Made by a program: the position numbers and the translations under genes
Assembly: GCA_041654355.1 (NCBI GenBank)
Contig: JBAZDQ010000102.1
Location: 1 to 5,109, forward strand
DNA length: 5,109 bases
Reading direction: 5' to 3'
From: DMER64 sp041654355
GTDB lineage: Bacteria > Bacteroidota > Bacteroidia > Bacteroidales > UBA932
Shown here: piece by piece, positions 1 to 3,897 of the stretch
Layout of the letters: every line of letters starts with the position of its first letter
How positions within the stretch are numbered: position 1 is the stretch's first letter
Notes under the pieces: model-generated
Told to the model about the DNA's origin: nothing
Seen by the model: only the letters and a program-made list of their open reading frames with translations
The model's database searches: none

Positions 1-270
1 CTGCCGGGACCGTTCGGCCAGTTCCCCGCGGGTCCAGGACAGGTCCTCCCGCAGGTGCGAGATCTCCTGATCCCGGATCTGGATCGCATGGTCCAGCTCG
101 TGCCGCGGCACCCGATCCACTGCCGGCACCGCCGCCGCCCCTTCCTCCACCGCCAGCCGGTCGATGACCGCCCGAGCCACCCATTCGGATCGAGAGAGGC
201 CCTCGGCCGCGGCCAGGGTATCGACCCGCAGGATGATCTCGTCCTCCACGTTTGACGTTATTCTTCCCAT
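1..270 (-). CDS. Ribbon-helix-helix (CopG/Arc-like) DNA-binding protein, C-terminus off the left edge
   Basis: Reading the minus strand from an ATG at 270-268 gives 90 codons with no stop before the window edge, so the 3' end is missing. Residues 3-9 (RITSNVE) fit the beta strand of a ribbon-helix-helix fold. Residues about 9-23 (DEIILRVDTLAAAEG) fit helix A, and residues 26-40 (SRSEWVARAVIDRLA) fit helix B, with the typical 'G-L-S-R-S-E-W' turn between the helices. After an Ala-rich linker (44-52), residues 57-90 (including HLREDLSWTRGEL) are charged and heptad-like, suggesting a coiled coil for oligomerisation. RHH proteins bind DNA as dimers and usually act as repressors or antitoxins; no toxin partner is visible here. 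The gene is divergent from the RCC1 gene across 161 bases, so it may regulate that promoter and its own (inference). No clear Shine-Dalgarno precedes the ATG; the reading frame stays open upstream, but the RHH fold starts right at this Met. Confidence 0.8.
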   Translation of the reverse strand, partial: MGRITSNVEDEIILRVDTLAAAEGLSRSEWVARAVIDRLAVEEGAAAVPAVDRVPRHELDHAIQIRDQEISHLREDLSWTRGELAERSRQ

Positions 271-272
271 CA

Positions 273-358
273 GGCGGTACAAGGGTCCTGATCCTATTTC
301 AAGACCGCCGATCCGGTTCTGCTGCCCGCCCGGCCCCCGGCGATCCCGGCACGGATCC
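273..358. promoter_or_regulatory. Candidate operator region between the divergent genes
   Basis: This stretch holds a 6-base inverted repeat, GGCGGT (273-278) and ACCGCC (304-309), which brackets the possible TATA box of the RHH gene. It also holds four copies of GATCC at 290-294, 310-314, 342-346 and 354-358. RHH dimers commonly bind short direct or inverted repeats next to their own promoter, so these are reasonable operator candidates. GATC-containing words are common elsewhere in the window (for example 60-90), so chance is not excluded. Confidence 0.3.
294..302 (-). promoter_or_regulatory. Possible TATA-like box for the RHH gene
   Basis: On the minus strand this reads CTTGAAATA, the only AT-rich patch close upstream of the RHH start. 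Its centre lies about 28 bases before the ATG, the usual archaeal TATA-to-start-site distance. With no ribosome binding site visible, this would give a leaderless or nearly leaderless mRNA. The match to the archaeal TATA consensus is weak. Confidence 0.3.
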
Positions 359-460
359 CCCCCACCATAGGTATTGTTTAAACCCCGCCCGCGCCCACCT
401 CTTGCTATCTCTGCTCCGGGGGGAGGATAAAATGGGTGTTAATATGGGTTTTCGCAACGA
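354..460 (+). repeat. Promoter-and-start cassette, copy 1
   Basis: This is the upstream member of a two-copy direct repeat; the other copy lies at 3420-3525. Positions 372-419 (48 bases) are identical between the copies. Over 366-460 I count 9 mismatches in 95 positions. The similarity begins at GATCCCCC just upstream and fades shortly after the codons for Arg-Asn-Asp. The block contains a TATA-like box, the 5' leader, the ribosome binding site, the start codon and about 10 codons of the RCC1 gene. Most mismatches fall in the coding part, so the non-coding part is the better conserved. Confidence 0.93.
372..426 (+). promoter_or_regulatory. Promoter, leader and ribosome binding site of the RCC1-GLUG unit
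   Basis: TATTGTTTAAA at 372-382 is a sharply AT-rich island in GC-rich DNA and is the best archaeal TATA-box candidate. Counting the usual ~25 bases downstream puts the transcription start near 402-406, leaving a leader of roughly 28 bases. GGGAGG at 421-426 is a strong Shine-Dalgarno sequence five bases before the ATG at 432. The exact start site is inferred. Confidence 0.65.
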
Positions 461-1451
461 TATCGGCACGATCAGCGCCATCCCCTACGCGGTTCTGGTG
501 CTGGTCATTTTCGGACTTTTCTTGATTGGCATGGGTCCCGTGATCGATGAGATCGTCTCGGTGGACAATCAGATGATGGGTATGGCGACCGTGACGACGT
601 CCCCGCCCACGCCGACGCCGACCGCGACCCCGGTGCCGACGCCAGATCCCGGGCAGATCGCGGCAGGAGCCGAGCACGCCCTCCATCTCACAGGGGCCGG
701 CACCCTGGTCGAGTGGGGTAGATCGGGCTATCAGGCAGGCAATCACATCGACGGATCGGACATAGATATGGTCGCGGCCTCCTGGGGTCATTCGTTTGCG
801 CTCAGGAATGACGGTACCGTTATCGAATGGGAGGCTGGCGACTATGACAACTACTACTCTCCCCTCAACTCTCCCCAGGACGGCAATGTTGTCGCGATCT
901 CGGGTGGGGGGGTCCACGCGCTTGCGCTCCTGAATGATGGCACGGTCGTCGGGTGGGGGGAAGACCGGGGCCAGGCCACCCCCCCTGCGGGTCTGACCGA
1001 TGTGGTCGCGATCGCCGCGGGGTATGGGCACTCGCTCGCCCTCAAGGGCGATGGCACGGTGGTCGGGTGGGAAGATGACGGTTATGGTCCGGCTACCCCC
1101 CCATCGGGCCTTGCGGGCGTAACGGCGATCGCGACCGGATGGGCCCACTCGCTTGCGCTGAAGAGTGATGGCACGGTGGTTGCCTGGGGAGATAACGATT
1201 ATGGTCAGTCGTCCCCGTCTCCCGGCCTGAGTGGCGTAACGGCGATCGCGGCCGGGTGGGACCACTCGCTTGCGCTGAAGAGCGACGGCACGGTGGTTGC
1301 CTGGGGAAAGAATTCCGACGGTCAGTGTTCGGTTCCCCCGGGGCTGGATCACGTGGTCATGATCGCAGCATCCCCCATGGGGAGTTACTCGCTTGCGCTC
1401 ACGGCAGACGGAGAGGTGGTTCAATGGGGATCGATGGAGCTCCTGTTATGA
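432..1451 (+). CDS. Membrane-anchored RCC1-repeat beta-propeller protein
   Basis: I chose ATG 432, giving 339 residues, because GGGAGG lies five bases upstream; upstream in-frame starts would place the promoter inside the gene. Residues 1-16 carry Arg8 and Asp10. Residues 17-36 form one hydrophobic helix (AVLVLVIFGLFLIG), then GMGPVIDE. There is no signal-peptidase site, so it looks like an uncleaved N-terminal anchor with the rest outside the cell. Residues 57-74 are a Pro/Thr linker. Residues 76-339 hold seven RCC1-type repeats of 38-40 residues, beginning near 76, 113, 153, 191, 230, 269 and 308, each built around H-(S/A)-x-A-L-x-x-D-G-T-V-x-x-W. Seven matches the blade count of an RCC1 propeller, so the domain appears complete. 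Archaeal and bacterial RCC1-like proteins are usually extracellular binding scaffolds, and nothing suggests nucleotide-exchange activity. Its stop overlaps the GLUG gene start (ATGA), implying translational coupling. The ligand is unknown. Confidence 0.88.
   Translation: MGVNMGFRNDIGTISAIPYAVLVLVIFGLFLIGMGPVIDEIVSVDNQMMGMATVTTSPPTPTPTATPVPTPDPGQIAAGAEHALHLTGAGTLVEWGRSGYQAGNHIDGSDIDMVAASWGHSFALRNDGTVIEWEAGDYDNYYSPLNSPQDGNVVAISGGGVHALALLNDGTVVGWGEDRGQATPPAGLTDVVAIAAGYGHSLALKGDGTVVGWEDDGYGPATPPSGLAGVTAIATGWAHSLALKSDGTVVAWGDNDYGQSSPSPGLSGVTAIAAGWDHSLALKSDGTVVAWGKNSDGQCSVPPGLDHVVMIAASPMGSYSLALTADGEVVQWGSMELLL
601..648 (+). repeat. Low-complexity Pro/Thr linker sequence in the RCC1 gene
   Basis: An imperfect run of CCGACG/CCGACC hexamers encodes alternating Pro-Thr residues (about residues 57-72). 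It separates the membrane helix from the propeller and probably acts as an extended, possibly O-glycosylated stalk. Such simple repeats can change length by slippage without breaking the frame. Confidence 0.6.
1116..1310 (+). repeat. 117-base tandem repeat encoding RCC1 blades 5 and 6
   Basis: The segment beginning GGCGTAACGGCGATCGCG at 1116 recurs at 1233, exactly 117 bases (39 codons) later. It is nearly identical for about 78 bases in each unit, through the codons for A-L-K-S-D-G-T-V-V-A-W-G. Blades 1-3 are much more divergent, so blades 5 and 6 look like a recent internal duplication or a gene-conversion product. Confidence 0.85.
1436..1439 (+). promoter_or_regulatory. Ribosome binding site that fixes the GLUG protein start
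   Basis: GGAG lies inside the end of the RCC1 gene, eight bases before ATG 1448. It supports that start over the in-frame ATG at 1424, which would put MGIDGAPV in front of an otherwise textbook signal peptide. Confidence 0.65.
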
Positions 1452-3421
1452 TCCCGCTCCGCCGGCTGGCGCTCGCCCTCCTCCTCGCCCTCGCCCTGGT
1501 GGCGGGGGCCGCGGCCGACCCCTTTGAGGTCGCGACCTACGCGGACCTCTGCAAGGTCGGCACCGGGGCGGACGGCTGGTTCCTGAATGCCATGTACCTC
1601 CAGACCGCCGACATCCAGTGCCCGGATGGGGCAAACTTCCCTCGGATCGGGCAAGACCCCAACACCCCATTCACCGGCACCTATGATGGGCAGGGGTATG
1701 AGATCCGGGATCTCCACATTGACTATTCGGATTTCCACACAGGGATGTTCATCATCATTGGGTCTACCGGAACCGTCCGGGATGTAACTCTGGTCGATGT
1801 CAGCGTAACCAGCACTACGAGTCGGACAGGGGCGCTTGCCGGGCTGTCGGAGGGCACGATATCGGGATGCGTAGTCTCTGGTATTGTAACTGGTACAACC
1901 TACACGGGGGGGCTGGTGGGTATGATGGCAGACGGGGCGGTTACAAACAGCCAGTCTTCTTGCACGGTTATCAGTGGGGATCAATCAGGAGGGTTGATTG
2001 GATACATGACCGGTGGCACGGTCACTCAGTGTAGTGCATCTGGAACGGTCGTCCCCCCCGGAAGTTCTGCATTCTCGCTGGGAGGACTGATCGGGCGCAT
2101 TGACGCGGGGGATGTCCTGCACAGTAACTCCTCCTGCACAGTTACGGGATGGTCTCAGAGCGGGGGTCTGATCGGGTATATGGTGGACGGCACAATTACC
2201 GACTGTCACGCATCGGGAACGGTGGGTTCTGGCGTTTGCCACGGGGGCTCTGCACTTGGCGGTCTGGTCGGCCGCATCTCTGGGGGCTCAATCACGGATT
2301 CCTCTGCCACCGGGGATGTGGACGAATGCGGGGGTCAGATTGGGGGGTTGATCGGAAACGGGGACGGGGGGTCGCTCACCCGCTGTTCCGCATCCGGCTC
2401 CGTTTCTCATTCTCATACGGGGTCTGGTGTCACGTTCAGTGAGTATTGTGGGGGACTGGTTGGGTACTCACGCCTCGTAATCACGGAATGTTATGCCTCT
2501 GGCGCTGTGGGTGGGGGGTATTTCGTTGGGGGGCTGGTCGGAAATGTGGTCGCGGGGCAAGTCTCGGATAGTTACGCAACCGGAGCCGTCACCGCGAATG
2601 CGGAGCCTTATGGTGTCGGGGGGTTGGTGGGAACGTTAACTCGCGGCATAGTCTCATCCAGTTATGCGACCGGATCGGTCTCTGCGTCAGGGGCTTCCGC
2701 AGAAGCCCAAGCCCAGGGGGTTGGGGGGTTGATCGGGTACCTTAATTACCCGGGGACCGGGATTACAGAAAACTGCTTCTGGAACACCGAGACCACCGGA
2801 CAGGCGGCGTCTCGGTGTGACGAAGTGGGCAAGACCACGGCCGAGCTGCAGACCCTCGCCACCTTCAATGAATGGAACATCGCCACCGTTGAGAACTACA
2901 ACGGCGAGACCTGGTTCCTTGTGGAAGGCGAAGACTACCCCCGGCTCGCCTGGGAAGGGCTGCCCGACGCCACTGAGCCGACCCCGACCCCGGTCTCGGC
3001 CGCGTTCACGGCCTCCCCGCTCACCGGCACCGCCCCGCTCGCCGTCCAGTTCACCGACACCTCGACTGGGTCTCCGACCTCTTGGTTCTGGGCTTTCGGG
3101 GACGGGGGTACCTCCTTGGCAACGAACCCGAGCCATACCTACACGGTGGCTGGCACCTACCCCGTCGCCCTGACGGTCAGCCGGGCGGGGTATAGCGACA
3201 CCGCGACAAAGACCGGGTATATCACCGTGAGTGCGGCCCCGGCCACCCCGCCCCCCACGCCCCCGTCCTCCAGCGCCCACTCGCTCCCCTACAGCGAGCA
3301 GCGCAAAGATACGATGGGGTTTTTGTTGATGTGCTGGGGGGCGCTCCCGTTCGTCGGGGTCTTCTGCGTCGTCATCTTCCTGGTGATGAACGGGGGCCAG
3401 CGGGGGAGCGGCGGGATCTGA
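1448..3421 (+). CDS. Secreted GLUG-repeat and PKD-domain surface protein with C-terminal membrane anchor
   Basis: The protein has 657 residues from ATG 1448, which overlaps the RCC1 stop (ATGA). Residues 1-23 are a Sec signal peptide (two Arg, a Leu/Ala core, AGAAA before Asp24). Residues 24-127 resemble the leader that precedes GLUG repeats, with FTGTYDGQGYEI at 75-86. Residues about 128-455 carry roughly 11 GLUG-type repeats (G-G-L-(V/I)-G ... S-x-A-x-G-x-V), expected to form a beta-helix. Residues 457-505 match the usual GLUG tail (GKTTAELQT, then a W-x-L/Y-P-R-L segment). Residues 517-594 are one PKD domain with FGDG at 550-553 and SHTY. A Pro/Ser linker follows, then a hydrophobic helix at 623-648 and a short GGQRGSGGI tail. 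The result is a rod held at the outer membrane face. GLUG and PKD domains are linked to adhesion and protein-protein or carbohydrate contacts; the real ligand is unknown. Fourteen extracellular cysteines are notable. Confidence 0.9.
   Translation: MIPLRRLALALLLALALVAGAAADPFEVATYADLCKVGTGADGWFLNAMYLQTADIQCPDGANFPRIGQDPNTPFTGTYDGQGYEIRDLHIDYSDFHTGMFIIIGSTGTVRDVTLVDVSVTSTTSRTGALAGLSEGTISGCVVSGIVTGTTYTGGLVGMMADGAVTNSQSSCTVISGDQSGGLIGYMTGGTVTQCSASGTVVPPGSSAFSLGGLIGRIDAGDVLHSNSSCTVTGWSQSGGLIGYMVDGTITDCHASGTVGSGVCHGGSALGGLVGRISGGSITDSSATGDVDECGGQIGGLIGNGDGGSLTRCSASGSVSHSHTGSGVTFSEYCGGLVGYSRLVITECYASGAVGGGYFVGGLVGNVVAGQVSDSYATGAVTANAEPYGVGGLVGTLTRGIVSSSYATGSVSASGASAEAQAQGVGGLIGYLNYPGTGITENCFWNTETTGQAASRCDEVGKTTAELQTLATFNEWNIATVENYNGETWFLVEGEDYPRLAWEGLPDATEPTPTPVSAAFTASPLTGTAPLAVQFTDTSTGSPTSWFWAFGDGGTSLATNPSHTYTVAGTYPVALTVSRAGYSDTATKTGYITVSAAPATPPPTPPSSSAHSLPYSEQRKDTMGFLLMCWGALPFVGVFCVVIFLVMNGGQRGSGGI
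1955..2302 (+). repeat. 174-base tandem duplication of two GLUG units
   Basis: Codons for SSCTV begin at 1955 and again at 2129, 174 bases apart. The 58-residue units match along their length: SSCTV, then QSGGLIGYM, then C-x-A-S-G-T-V, then a Gly/Ser-rich spacer, then LGGL(I/V)GRI. Each unit therefore holds two different GLUG repeats, which shows that the repeat array grew partly by doubling pairs rather than single repeats. DNA identity is only moderate, so the event is not very recent. Confidence 0.8.
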
Positions 3422-3525
3422 TCCCCCTTCCATAGCTATTGTTTAAACCCCGCCCGCGCCCACCTCTTGCTATCTCTGCTCCGGTGGGAGGGTAAAATGG
3501 GTACAAAAATGGGATTACGCAACGA
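3420..3525 (+). repeat. Promoter-and-start cassette, copy 2
   Basis: This is the second copy of the block at 354-460, offset by 3065 bases from position 366 onward. It begins at the TGA of the GLUG gene, so the cassette sits directly against the preceding stop codon. Positions 3437-3484 are identical to 372-419. The ribosome binding site and the frame of M-G-x-x-M-G-x-R-N-D are kept, but the sequence after the Asp codon is unrelated to copy 1. Confidence 0.93.
3437..3491 (+). promoter_or_regulatory. Promoter, leader and ribosome binding site of the second unit
   Basis: This has the same TATA-like box (3437-3447) and leader as copy 1, with the ribosome binding site GGGAGG at 3486-3491, five bases before ATG 3497. 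It should start transcription near 3467-3471. The two units are therefore probably co-regulated. I see no clear poly-T terminator between the GLUG gene and this promoter, so read-through from the first unit is also possible. Confidence 0.62.
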
Positions 3526-3595
3526 CACGGACACTGTTTCCCGGGGGGCCGACCCCCGGCCGGGCAGCCCCCAGAGCCGAACCGGGGGCATCTGA
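3497..3595 (+). CDS. 32-codon leader-like ORF made from the duplicated gene start
   Basis: The ORF opens at the cassette's ATG behind the same strong ribosome binding site as the RCC1 gene. It begins MGTKMGLRNDTDT, against MGVNMGFRNDIGT in the RCC1 protein. After the Asp codon it changes into a Pro/Gly/Arg-rich tail without a membrane helix and ends at TGA 3593-3595. That stop overlaps the next ATG by one base (TGATG), which favours re-initiation on the downstream gene. It could be a functional leader peptide that couples translation, or a decayed gene start left by the duplication. The coding status of the peptide itself is uncertain. Confidence 0.5.
   Translation: MGTKMGLRNDTDTVSRGADPRPGSPQSRTGGI
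3541..3559 (+). other. GC-only hairpin inside the leader-like ORF
   Basis: CCGGGGG (3541-3547) and CCCCCGG (3553-3559) form a perfect 7-pair stem with the 5-base loop GCCGA. It lies between the cassette and the start of the two-helix membrane protein, 35 bases before ATG 3595. No T run follows, so it does not look like a terminator. It could slow ribosomes or influence coupling across the TGATG junction. Confidence 0.55.
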
Positions 3596-3897
3596 TGTCC
3601 CGCCACGACCCGGGGCTCACCCAGGCCCTGATCATCTCGGCCTGCGGGATCCTCATGCTGATCATCTCCCTGATCGGGCTCGGCCCGATCGTGGACGAGT
3701 TCATCTGGCTCGGCGGATCATTTGAGCTCTCGAGCTGGGGGCAGCAGCACATGCCGGGGATCATGCTCTACGGGGAATGGTTCTACCTCGTCATCCGGAT
3801 CCTCGGCGTCATGTACGTGATCTGGCCGTTCATCTATCTGTTCCGCCGGCACCAGTACCGGGACCTCGCGCCCGAGGAGGACGAACTATGGGGCTGA
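3595..3897 (+). CDS. Small two-helix membrane protein
   Basis: The protein has 100 residues. Its first helix spans about residues 10-30 (ALIISACGILMLIISLIG) and is followed by LGPIVDEF. Its second helix spans about 62-83 (WFYLVIRILGVMYVIWPFIYLF), followed by the basic RRHQYR and an acidic tail ending EEDELWG. The start is ATG 3595, overlapping the upstream TGA; its own ribosome binding site is weak (GGGGG at 3584-3588). The N-terminus aligns with the RCC1 protein: M-S-R-H-D-x-G against M-G-F-R-N-D-x-G, and IGLGPIVDE against IGMGPVIDE. The two proteins therefore share an anchor module, and this gene seems to keep its own genuine start. It overlaps the PKD gene by 10 bases. I do not recognise a named family; a membrane partner or anchor for the neighbouring surface proteins is a guess from context. 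Confidence 0.78.
   Translation: MSRHDPGLTQALIISACGILMLIISLIGLGPIVDEFIWLGGSFELSSWGQQHMPGIMLYGEWFYLVIRILGVMYVIWPFIYLFRRHQYRDLAPEEDELWG
3876..3880 (+). promoter_or_regulatory. Ribosome binding site of the PKD protein
   Basis: GGAGG (within GAGGAGG, 3874-3880) lies seven bases before ATG 3888, inside the end of the membrane-protein gene. It fixes the start directly at the signal peptide. Confidence 0.75.

Noticed and set aside
252..431. Upstream extension of the RCC1 gene to the ATG at 252
   Set aside because: It would translate through the TATA-like box and leader conserved in the second copy, and adds a Pro/Arg-rich stretch before a membrane helix. ATG 432 has a strong ribosome binding site.
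432..540. Class III (archaellin/pilin-type) signal peptide on the RCC1 protein
   Set aside because: There is no Lys/Arg-Gly or similar prepilin-peptidase cleavage site before the hydrophobic stretch, and the helix is followed by a stalk rather than a pilin domain.
405..1424. Long open frame on the minus strand opposite the RCC1 gene
   Set aside because: Its translation is Arg/His/Asp-rich with no domain pattern and mirrors the RCC1 repeats; it is the complement of a GC-rich, repeat-coding gene.
1256..1447. Upstream extension of the GLUG gene to 1256
   Set aside because: The extra residues are out-of-frame RCC1 sequence. The signal peptide starts exactly at ATG 1448, which has GGAG eight bases upstream.
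1955..2302. CRISPR-like array
   Set aside because: The repeat units are 174 bases, in frame and without unique spacers; they encode GLUG repeats.
2687..3433. Minus-strand open frame opposite the end of the GLUG/PKD gene
   Set aside because: It is Gly/Arg/Pro-rich low-complexity sequence with no ribosome binding site, and the plus strand carries clear PKD and membrane-helix signals over the same bases.
354..3525. The two direct repeats as ends of a transposon or as attachment sites
   Set aside because: No transposase or integrase lies between them, no inverted ends or target duplications are seen, and the repeat content is a promoter with a start codon. A duplicated regulatory cassette fits better.
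3535..3600. Programmed -1 frameshift joining the leader-like ORF to the membrane protein
   Set aside because: The needed frame is open, but no good X-XXY-YYZ slippery heptamer is present. TGATG coupling and the alignment of the downstream N-terminus with the RCC1 protein explain the arrangement better.
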